A stretch of DNA of 6,912 nt. It comes from Candidatus Latescibacterota bacterium (GTDB lineage: Bacteria > Latescibacterota > UBA2968 > GCA-2709665). This document shows, piece by piece, positions 1 through 5,640 of this stretch; within the stretch, counting starts at the first letter, position 1; each line of letters opens with the position of its first letter. The stretch lies in assembly GCA_030746455.1 (NCBI GenBank), contig JASLMQ010000056.1, positions 1 to 6,912 on the forward strand, written 5' to 3'. Position numbers and translations under genes: made by a program. The notes under the pieces are model-generated. The model did not search any database. It had not been told where the DNA came from and was given only the letters and a program-made list of their open reading frames with translations.

Positions 1-2
1 CA

Positions 3-83
3 CGTTCACTCGGCGGGGCTTCGACCTCCTTCCTGGATGGCCGCCCGCTCCGCTACCTGCTGTACGAGCAATTGGCAGGATGA
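3..83 (+). CDS. Possible 3' end of an upstream gene (partial)
   Basis: An open frame runs in from the left edge and stops at TGA 81-83. It encodes about 26 residues ending in DGRPLRYLLYEQLAG. Third codon positions are mostly G or C, as in the real genes of this window, and the peptide reads like a normal soluble C-terminus. The other two forward frames end at 102 and 178 with less protein-like translations. The family cannot be identified from so short a piece. The call rests only on composition and on the lack of a better explanation for the left edge. It could equally be non-coding. Confidence 0.35.
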   Translation, partial: RSLGGASTSFLDGRPLRYLLYEQLAG

Positions 84-191
84 ACACTTTGCAGTTCATT
101 AGATCAGCCAGGCTTATCCTGGCGCACCGAAAGACGCGAAAACTGAGACAGGCAGGCTGGTGGAAGGCATGCGTGTGACGTCAGGGAGCGG
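84..191. other. Intergenic gap before the first complete gene
   Basis: This is 108 nt with no supported gene. It is visibly more AT-rich around 81-120 than its surroundings, which would suit a promoter, but no convincing -35/-10 pair was found. TTGGCA at 72-77 is a near-consensus -35 box, yet the sequence 17-19 nt downstream is a poor -10. No terminator hairpin followed by a T-run is visible after the preceding stop codon. Confidence 0.4.
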
Positions 192-1754
192 GTGCGGAAT
201 CCCCAGCTCTTTGTGGCGGGAAAGGGAGTCATGGCGGGATCCGGGTTCGACAAGCATCGGAAGCGACGGCTCATCTACAACGACGACGCCGACCAGCTGT
301 ACCAGTATCCGGAAGGGAGCGGCTACGACTATGGCATCGTTGCCGATGCCTCCTTCATCGACGCGCGCACCACGCCCGTGTTCGACACGCACGTGGACAC
401 CTATGCCTGGTGTGTGGGCAACGGCGCCGATCCGGCCTGGGGACGACTGAATCAGGGAAGCCGGGGTGTCGTTCCGTGTCTGGGTTCCGAGTGGCGGGCG
501 GCCGACCTGATCATCGACGCGTGTCACGCCAGGGGCATCGAGGTCTGGGCGTCGCTGCGCATGAACGATATCCACGATTCGTTTATGGCCAGGACGCTGG
601 AGGAGACCCACGACCCGATGAAGGCGGAGCATCCGGAGTGGCTGATCGGCACCATCGAGGAACGCGACCGGCTTCCGGAGGAGCTTGCCGAGAGGCGCCT
701 CTGGTCGGCGTGGAACTTCGAGCACCAGGGTCTGCGTGACTACCGCCTGGCCTTCATCGAGAAGACGGCTTCGGAGCACGATTTCGACGGGTACGATCTC
801 GACTTCACGCGGTTCGTGTGGAACTTCCCGATGGGTAAGGAGACCGCGTTGGCGCACGTGATGACGGACTTCGTGCGCCAGGTGCGGGCGCGTCTCGACG
901 TGATAGGCAAGAGGCGCGGAAGACCGTACACGCTGGTCGTGCACGTCATGGATTCGTTGGAGAAGTCCCTTCTCCTGGGACAGGACGCGGAGGCCTGGCT
1001 CGAGGAGGGGCTGGTGGACGTACTCACCGTGGGGATGGGCTACCTGCCCTATGCGCTTGCGCTGAACGAGTGGCTGGCGCTTGGCGCGAGGCACGGTGTG
1101 CCCGTGTACCCGTCGCTCAACACGAACACGTTCATCGAGTGGTACAAGGCGCGTAACGATCCTGCGAGGTTTCAGCGGGACAGCGCCTGGATCGAGGCGA
1201 TCCGCGCGGCCGCTGCGTGGTGGTGGGCGAATGGGGCCGAGGGAATCAACATCTTCAACCTGTACTGCCAAGAGGCCAGCGAGGTCGGTCCCATGGTGCG
1301 TGAGCTCGTGTACCAGCCGCTTCTTGAAGCAGGCGATCCTGCGGCGCTGGCGGGCCTCGACAAGTTGTACGGAATCGCGCCGTCGTCCCGGGGCGGGTTC
1401 TGCCACCACGGAAGCGAGGCGACCCCCCTGCCCATAGCCCTGGAGCCTATGGAGCGCAAGCTGTCGCTCGCGATCGGGCCAGACGCGGATGCTCGTTTCA
1501 GGCTCCACTTCTGGACCACGGGGGGCGGCAATGACACGGCGGTATACGCGCGTCTCAACCACACGCTGTTGGCGCCTGCGCTCGTGCCGAGGTCGGACGA
1601 GAAGGACACCGACGATCACTACGCGGCCGACGTGCCCGCAGGCGTCATTCGCGCGGGGCACAACGAACTGGCGCTGTGGTGCAGCATACCTCTGCGCGAG
1701 GCCGGCGGCCCGATGGTCTGCCACGAGGTCCTGGTCGAGGCCCGGTATCCGTGA
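192..1754 (+). CDS. Glycoside hydrolase-like protein (GHL / family-10-like TIM barrel) with C-terminal beta-sandwich
   Basis: A 520-residue protein without signal peptide or membrane segment, so probably cytoplasmic. The N-terminus has RRLIYNDDADQ near residue 24, then HVDTYAWCVGNGADPAWG. The core reads as a TIM barrel: ACHARGIEVWASLRMNDIH, a strand-end motif FDGYDLDFTRF with D202, D204 and R207, and later VDVLTVGMGYLP and GAEGINIFNLY. DGxxLDFxR is a hallmark of the glycoside-hydrolase-like families (GHL6/GHL10 type) common in environmental bacteria; the acidic pair is a plausible catalytic or substrate-binding site. Residues from about 410 to 520 (VYARLNHTLL, VPAGVIRAGHNELAL) look like a beta-sandwich accessory domain. 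The substrate cannot be inferred. Start choice is unsettled: GTG 192 has AGGGAG only 3 nt upstream, and ATG 231 has GGGAG only 2 nt upstream. An in-frame stop at 144 bounds the N-terminus. The conserved part begins after either start. The acylase gene follows after 31 nt. Confidence 0.8.
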   Translation: MRNPQLFVAGKGVMAGSGFDKHRKRRLIYNDDADQLYQYPEGSGYDYGIVADASFIDARTTPVFDTHVDTYAWCVGNGADPAWGRLNQGSRGVVPCLGSEWRAADLIIDACHARGIEVWASLRMNDIHDSFMARTLEETHDPMKAEHPEWLIGTIEERDRLPEELAERRLWSAWNFEHQGLRDYRLAFIEKTASEHDFDGYDLDFTRFVWNFPMGKETALAHVMTDFVRQVRARLDVIGKRRGRPYTLVVHVMDSLEKSLLLGQDAEAWLEEGLVDVLTVGMGYLPYALALNEWLALGARHGVPVYPSLNTNTFIEWYKARNDPARFQRDSAWIEAIRAAAAWWWANGAEGINIFNLYCQEASEVGPMVRELVYQPLLEAGDPAALAGLDKLYGIAPSSRGGFCHHGSEATPLPIALEPMERKLSLAIGPDADARFRLHFWTTGGGNDTAVYARLNHTLLAPALVPRSDEKDTDDHYAADVPAGVIRAGHNELALWCSIPLREAGGPMVCHEVLVEARYP

Positions 1755-1770
1755 GCCCAGATATCGACTC

Positions 1771-1776
1771 AGGAGG
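1771..1776 (+). promoter_or_regulatory. Ribosome binding site of the acylase gene
   Basis: AGGAGG is a perfect Shine-Dalgarno core 9 nt before ATG 1786. It fixes this start over in-frame codons further upstream, which lie inside the preceding gene and would not give a signal peptide. Confidence 0.8.
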
Positions 1777-1785
1777 CTCGGCTCG

Positions 1786-4278
1786 ATGAATCCCATCGCT
1801 AGGGCTGGCAGGAAGCCTGTTGCACTGGCTCTGGTGCTGTGCCTGTTGTCTCTGTCCATGTGCTCCGTCCGAGCGGAGGCCGCAGCGGGCGAGGTGCGGA
1901 TCGTGCGGGACACCTGGGGGATCGCGCACGTCTATGCCGAGGACGAGTGGGCGTTGTTCTACGGCTCGGGATATGCGACCGCACAGGACCGGATGCTGCA
2001 GATGACCCTGTGCCGCTACGCGGTCCAGGGACGGCTGGCGGAGATCCTCGGCAGGGACTGGATCGTGCGCGACAAGCGGATGCGTGTTCTGGGCCTGCAG
2101 CGACACGCCGAATCGGTGGTGCCCCACCTGAGCGAGGACACGCGCGCCGCCCTGGAAGCCTATGCCGCCGGCGTGAACGCCTACCTGAGGACCGTACGGC
2201 TGCCCGCGATCTTCGAGCGTTACGGAGGGACGCCCGAGCTGTGGCGGCCGGCTGACTGCGTGGCGCAGTGGATGCGCGTCTCCGAACGGTTCGACGCCAA
2301 CTGGACCGGCGAGGTCAGCGCGCTGCGCAACTTCCAGGCCCTGGCAGCTGAGGTCGGGGCCGAAGAGGGCTACCGCCAGATGAACAGCCGGGTCCTCGAC
2401 GAGTCTGCCGCCGTGGTGACGGAGGACGAAATGGCCCGATTCCCCGACGTCTATGAGCGGCTGAAGGGGATCGCGGCAGGCAAACCCGTATCGGAGCCGC
2501 CGAAGGCGAGCCACAACTGGGTGGTGTCGGGTGAGAAGTCCACAACGGGGAAGCCCATACTGGAGTCGGACCCCCAGATCGCGGTTTCGGCGCCCTCTAT
2601 CTGGCACGAGATCCATCTGACGGGTGGTCGCTACAACGTCCGGGGCATCGGCATTGCAGGTGCGCCCGGTCTTCTGATCGGCTGGAACGACCGTTGCGCG
2701 TGGGGGGCCACCGCCCTGGGATCGGACAATGCGGATCTCTTCCAGGAGGAGCTCCATCCCGAAGATCCCCTGAGCTACAAGTGGCTCGACGGGTGGCGGG
2801 CGATGGCGGTGCATCGAGAAGAGATCCGCGTGAAGGGAGAACGATCCCGGTTCGTGGAGGTCCGGAAGACGCACCACGGCCCCATCGTGAACGCATTCCT
2901 GAAGAATCTGCGTGAGGGTGAGACCTTTGCGCTCCACTATCTCGTGCTCCAGGAGATGACGTCGTCCATCGAGGGGCTGCTGGCCACGATGCGTGCCCGA
3001 AATTGGGGCGACTTCGTCGGGGGCATGCGGGGGTACCGCTCACCGGGCCTCCACATGATCTACGCCGATGTGGACAACAACATCGGGTACTGGGCCCTGG
3101 CAGCCGTTCCCCGGCGCAAGTACAGCGCGCGGGTTCCCCACGAGGGTTGGTCAGGGGAGGACGAGTGGCTCGGGCTGATTCCGTTCGACGAGATGCCGCA
3201 CCTCTACAACCCGCTGAGTGGGTTCATCAGCACGGCGAACAACCTGCCCGTTGGCGGGTGGTATCCCCACTCGCTGGGTATCCTGACGGGCGGGGCCGGA
3301 GACACGGCGCGCAGCTGGCGGCTTCGTGAGCTCCTGAGCGGCTCCGGACCCTATTCGCCTGGCGGTTTCCTGACCATCCACCAGGACGCCGTGTCTCCCA
3401 CCGTTCGCGACTTCGCACGCTTCGCGTTGATGGTCGTCGAAGAGGAGGGCTCGCCGAACCGGACGGTGACCGCCGCGGTCCAGGCCCTCAAGGACTGGAA
3501 CGGCAGCCTTCTCACGGATTCGTCCGGCTACCCGGTGGCCGTGGGCATCTCGACCGTTCTGACCCGGAGTCTGCGAACCACCACGCTCTACGACCGGTAC
3601 GGGGGTGGCGGATCCGGCGTGGCGCACGTGCTGAAGGACATCGCCAAGCACGTTGAGGAGACCGGACGCGTGCCGGCCGACCCGGCGATCCAAGCGTGGT
3701 TGGTCACCTACCTGCAGAAGGGCTACGAGGAGGTCCGGCGTTCAGGAGCAGGTACGACGGTCGTCCATCGGATGCCGTACCAGAACAATCTCGAGGGGTT
3801 CGGATCCCTGGACACCGAATATGACTTGATCTCGCCGCCGCTGTCCGCGCCCATCACCCAAACGATCTGGTCTCAGCGGGGCAATTCCTACACGCAGATC
3901 GTGAACCTTGCCGAGATCGATTCCTCGCGGTCTTTGCTCCCACCCGGGGTATCGGAGGACCCCGAGTCACCGAACTTCTCGGATCAGGTGGATCTGTGGG
4001 TTGCCGGCGGAGTTCACCCCGCACCACTGAATCGTGAGGCCGTCGAGGCGGTGAAGTCATCGGAGATGACGCTCGCCGTTCCCACAACAGAGACCCGGCA
4101 ACAGTCCGACTTCGATGGGAGCGGCACGGTAGACTTCCAAGATTTCGTTTTGTTCGCCGCGGCGTTCGGGAAGGCCGAAGGGGAGCCCGGGTACCAGGCG
4201 ATCTACGACCTGGATGGGGATGGGCGCATCGCGCTGGCGGATTTCGTGGTTTTCGCGCAGGCCTTCAGCGCGGGCTGA
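1786..4278 (+). CDS. Secreted penicillin acylase family Ntn-hydrolase with C-terminal dockerin-like repeats
   Basis: An 830-residue precursor of the penicillin amidase / N-acyl-homoserine-lactone acylase family, which hydrolyses amide bonds of N-acyl compounds after self-cleavage into alpha and beta chains. Residues 1-32 form a Sec signal: Arg/Lys at 6, 9 and 10, a hydrophobic stretch at about 12-26, and AEA at 30-32 as probable cleavage site. The alpha chain shows VRDTWGIAHVYAED, GSGYATAQDRM, GRLAEILGRDW and LEAYAAGVNAYL. The beta chain should begin at Ser242 in KASHNWVVSG, the expected nucleophile. It is followed by ESDPQIAVSAPSIWHEIHL, GAPGLLIGWND, the ANN motif (N485/N486, expected to hold the oxyanion-hole Asn) and PESPNFSDQVDLW near the end of the catalytic part. 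All catalytic signatures are intact, so activity is likely. The acyl substrate (antibiotic, quorum signal, lipopeptide or other) cannot be told. The mature enzyme should act in the periplasm or outside the cell. The last 60 or so residues are an added calcium-loop tail. A Cys at 26 is preceded by Met, so a lipoprotein is unlikely. Confidence 0.93.
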   Translation: MNPIARAGRKPVALALVLCLLSLSMCSVRAEAAAGEVRIVRDTWGIAHVYAEDEWALFYGSGYATAQDRMLQMTLCRYAVQGRLAEILGRDWIVRDKRMRVLGLQRHAESVVPHLSEDTRAALEAYAAGVNAYLRTVRLPAIFERYGGTPELWRPADCVAQWMRVSERFDANWTGEVSALRNFQALAAEVGAEEGYRQMNSRVLDESAAVVTEDEMARFPDVYERLKGIAAGKPVSEPPKASHNWVVSGEKSTTGKPILESDPQIAVSAPSIWHEIHLTGGRYNVRGIGIAGAPGLLIGWNDRCAWGATALGSDNADLFQEELHPEDPLSYKWLDGWRAMAVHREEIRVKGERSRFVEVRKTHHGPIVNAFLKNLREGETFALHYLVLQEMTSSIEGLLATMRARNWGDFVGGMRGYRSPGLHMIYADVDNNIGYWALAAVPRRKYSARVPHEGWSGEDEWLGLIPFDEMPHLYNPLSGFISTANNLPVGGWYPHSLGILTGGAGDTARSWRLRELLSGSGPYSPGGFLTIHQDAVSPTVRDFARFALMVVEEEGSPNRTVTAAVQALKDWNGSLLTDSSGYPVAVGISTVLTRSLRTTTLYDRYGGGGSGVAHVLKDIAKHVEETGRVPADPAIQAWLVTYLQKGYEEVRRSGAGTTVVHRMPYQNNLEGFGSLDTEYDLISPPLSAPITQTIWSQRGNSYTQIVNLAEIDSSRSLLPPGVSEDPESPNFSDQVDLWVAGGVHPAPLNREAVEAVKSSEMTLAVPTTETRQQSDFDGSGTVDFQDFVLFAAAFGKAEGEPGYQAIYDLDGDGRIALADFVVFAQAFSAG
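4108..4275 (+). other. Two dockerin/EF-hand-like repeats at the acylase C-terminus
   Basis: Two 12-residue calcium-loop motifs 33 residues apart. The first is DFDGSGTVDFQD, residues 775-786, with ligand-type residues D775, D777, S779, D783 and D786. The second is DLDGDGRIALAD, residues 808-819, with D808, D810, D812 and D819. Each is followed by a helix of the form FVxFAxAF. This is the layout of a type I dockerin-like pair, and the precise wording resembles tails on many secreted proteins of Latescibacterota and Poribacteria. Calcium-stabilised folding or surface attachment is likely. A cohesin partner is not seen in the window. Confidence 0.8.
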
Positions 4279-4294
4279 TCTTGGACTGCGAAGA

Positions 4295-4328
4295 TTTAAG
4301 CACCACAAAAGACACGAAGGGGCGACGA
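4295..4328 (+). repeat. Remnant of a dispersed 'accacaaagacacgaag'-type repeat
   Basis: The stretch TTTAAGCACCACAAAAGACA continuing into CGAAGGGGCGACGA is much richer in A than the flanking genes. It closely resembles a short interspersed sequence, roughly TTTAACCACAAAGACACGAAG, that I recall from intergenic regions of many environmental bacteria and that is often mistranslated as peptides containing TTKDTK. Only one copy is present here, so repeat status rests on recognition and not on anything in this window. Confidence 0.45.
4316..4322 (+). promoter_or_regulatory. Ribosome binding site of the first PepSY gene
   Basis: GAAGGGG lies 6 nt before ATG 4329. It favours this start over TTG 4281, which would add a 16-residue hydrophilic stretch encoded by the repeat-like sequence. 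Confidence 0.65.
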
Positions 4329-4925
4329 ATGGTCAGCAAGGTTCTGCATCGCATCCACCTGTATCTCGCGCTATTCCTGATGCCGTGGATGCTGATGTAT
4401 GCACTGAGCACGATGGCGATGAACCATCGTGAGGCCCTCAAGGCCTACTACGGGGGACGACCTGTCGAGTACCGAAAGGTGAGGGAACAGAACTACACGT
4501 GCACGTTTCCGGAGGGGGCGGGATCGCGAGCTGTTGCCCAACAGATCCTCAGTGACCTGGACCTGGACGGGACGTACTCCGTCCGGGGCCGGCTGGACCG
4601 GGGACGGATCACGATTCACCGACAGGATCCCGTCGTACCCAGGCGGATCACATACACCGCGAAGGACAGTCGGCTGGTCATCGAAGAGCAGGTTCTTCGA
4701 TTGCCGTCCTTCCTGGAGGGCCTGCACCGTCGGCGCGGCTACGGGCGCGGACCCGTCCTCGAGGATGTGTGGGCGTTCTCAGTTGATCTGGTCATCCTTG
4801 CGATGGTCTTCTGGGCCCTGTCCGGCATCTGGATGTGGTGGGAGGTTCGGAGCACGCGCCGCTGGGGCGCCCTGTGTACGTCGGTGGGCGTGTTACTGTT
4901 CGCGTTCTTCGTCTTGACCATATAG
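4329..4925 (+). CDS. PepSY-associated transmembrane protein, copy 1
   Basis: A 198-residue inner-membrane protein with three predicted helices: about 8-30 (HLYLALFLMPWMLMYALS), 148-171 (WAFSVDLV...SGIWMWW) and 180-198 at the extreme C-terminus. Between helices 1 and 2 lies an extracytoplasmic region of about 110 residues with a PepSY-like alpha/beta character (AQQILSDLDLDG, RRITYTAKDSRLVIEEQ). The HxYLAxFLxPW first helix, the GLHxRxGY motif with H133, and SGxxMWW followed by STRRWGA match the PepSY_TM-like group. Its relatives include membrane parts of siderophore-iron reductases and PepSY peptidase-inhibitor proteins, but this small form has no established function. Histidines at 7, 10, 33 and 133 are candidates for metal or heme contact only. 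The start was set by the upstream GAAGGGG. The next gene begins 13 nt downstream and encodes a paralogue of identical length. Confidence 0.85.
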   Translation: MVSKVLHRIHLYLALFLMPWMLMYALSTMAMNHREALKAYYGGRPVEYRKVREQNYTCTFPEGAGSRAVAQQILSDLDLDGTYSVRGRLDRGRITIHRQDPVVPRRITYTAKDSRLVIEEQVLRLPSFLEGLHRRRGYGRGPVLEDVWAFSVDLVILAMVFWALSGIWMWWEVRSTRRWGALCTSVGVLLFAFFVLTI

Positions 4926-4927
4926 CC

Positions 4928-4933
4928 GGGAGA
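4928..4933 (+). promoter_or_regulatory. Ribosome binding site supporting GTG start at 4939
   Basis: GGGAGA sits 5 nt before GTG 4939 and lies entirely in the 13-nt gap after the preceding stop codon. It supports the non-ATG start and tight coupling of the two membrane-protein genes. Confidence 0.6.
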
Positions 4934-4938
4934 ACACC

Positions 4939-5535
4939 GTGACCTTCAACCTGATCAACAGACGCACGCATCTCTACCTGGCCATGTTCCTGCTCCCATG
5001 GTTCATCGTCTATGGGATCAGCGCCGTTCCGTTCACGCGCAACGCGTACTTCAACAACCTGTACAAGGACGGGACACCGCAGTGGACGGTCCGCTTCGAG
5101 CGGGAGTATCATATCGACATACCGGATGATGCGGACCTTCGGGCCATCGGAGCCCAGATCCTTAGAGACGTGGACATAGTCGGGCCGTTCGGCACCTACC
5201 GGCCCAACAAGGCGCGTCTGAACATCTATCTGGTAGATTTCTGGGAGGGCGTACGGCTCACCTACTACATCAGGAAGGGTCGACTGAAGGTGGAGGATAA
5301 GCGCTTCAGATGGGACCAGTTCTTCACAGGGCTCCACGCAAGGGGCGGCTATCAGCACGATGGTCTTCTGAACGACGCCTGGGCCTACATTGTGGATCTC
5401 GTGTGTGTATCGATTCTCGTCTGGATCGCATCTGGACTCTACATGTGGTGGAAGCTCTCGAGCACACGACGGTGGGGCGCCGTCGCACTGAGCGGTGGGA
5501 TCCTGTCATTCGTCGTGTTTCTGGTCGCCCTTTGA
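4939..5535 (+). CDS. PepSY-associated transmembrane protein, copy 2
   Basis: A 198-residue paralogue of the preceding protein, with helices at about 11-30 (HLYLAMFLLPWFIVYGIS), 148-171 and 180-198. From residue 130 to 198 the two align without gaps. By hand count 32 of 69 positions are identical, including G131-L132-H133, R135, G137-Y138, W148-A149, VDLV, S165-G166, M169-W-W and STRRWGA. The middle domain (about 35-125) is far more diverged, sharing mainly QIL-D-D--G and a TY----L--E pattern, so the extracytoplasmic parts probably bind different things. The histidine after helix 1 in copy 1 (NH) is absent here; H11 and H133 remain. GTG is the start, giving MTFNLINRRTHLYL. The arrangement suggests tandem duplication followed by divergence, and possibly a heterodimer. 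No enzymatic residues are recognised and the function is unknown. Confidence 0.85.
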   Translation: MTFNLINRRTHLYLAMFLLPWFIVYGISAVPFTRNAYFNNLYKDGTPQWTVRFEREYHIDIPDDADLRAIGAQILRDVDIVGPFGTYRPNKARLNIYLVDFWEGVRLTYYIRKGRLKVEDKRFRWDQFFTGLHARGGYQHDGLLNDAWAYIVDLVCVSILVWIASGLYMWWKLSSTRRWGAVALSGGILSFVVFLVAL

Positions 5536-5640
5536 CGGCCGTACAGGGAGCGCGGCGAGCCCGGAGAGACCCTCGGAGAGCCGTTGGATGACTTTGAGCA
5601 CAGACCCGATCACAAGTCGCGAACGTGGGGAGGATGGCCC
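5536..5640. other. Gap between membrane-protein pair and enolase-superfamily gene
   Basis: A 105-nt non-coding gap, the longest between complete genes. It contains a small direct repeat, CGGAGAG at 5562-5568 and 5574-5580. I see no hairpin with a T-run and no convincing promoter. The next gene may be read through from upstream or have its own unrecognised promoter here. Confidence 0.4.
5627..5633 (+). promoter_or_regulatory. Ribosome binding site supporting GTG start at 5641
   Basis: GGGGAGG is a strong Shine-Dalgarno core 7 nt before GTG 5641. It argues for this start over in-frame TTG 5584, whose 19 extra residues look non-coding. Confidence 0.75.

Noticed and set aside
72..120. Candidate promoter with TTGGCA (72-77) or TTGCAG (89-94) as -35
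   Set aside because: No acceptable -10 at proper spacing: TTCATT and similar hexamers match poorly, and TATCCT at 115-120 is 20 nt from TTGCAG.
1489..1785. Upstream in-frame extension of the acylase to ATG 1489
   Set aside because: It would overlap the preceding gene by more than 260 nt and bury the signal peptide. AGGAGG before ATG 1786 gives a proper start followed by a Sec signal.
1858..1866. Lipoprotein cleavage site at Cys26 of the acylase signal peptide
   Set aside because: The residue before the Cys is Met, which does not fit a lipobox. AEA at 30-32 is a good signal peptidase I site.
114..1913. Very long antisense open frame (599 codons) opposite the glycosidase-like gene
   Set aside because: It mirrors a GC-rich gene whose complementary strand rarely contains stop codons. 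The translation is Arg/His/Pro-rich with no recognisable domain, while the + strand encodes a clear protein family.
1645..2937. Antisense open frame (430 codons) opposite the acylase N-terminal half
   Set aside because: Low-complexity translation with no domain. The + strand carries intact acylase motifs throughout this interval.
5562..5580. Direct repeat CGGAGAG x2 as an operator
   Set aside because: Only 7 bases are repeated, in a G/A-rich stretch where chance repeats are expected, and there is no symmetry or nearby promoter.
5584..5640. TTG 5584 as the start of the enolase-superfamily gene
   Set aside because: The added residues are not family-like. GGGGAGG 7 nt before GTG 5641 and the canonical MKITDIEV start are much better.
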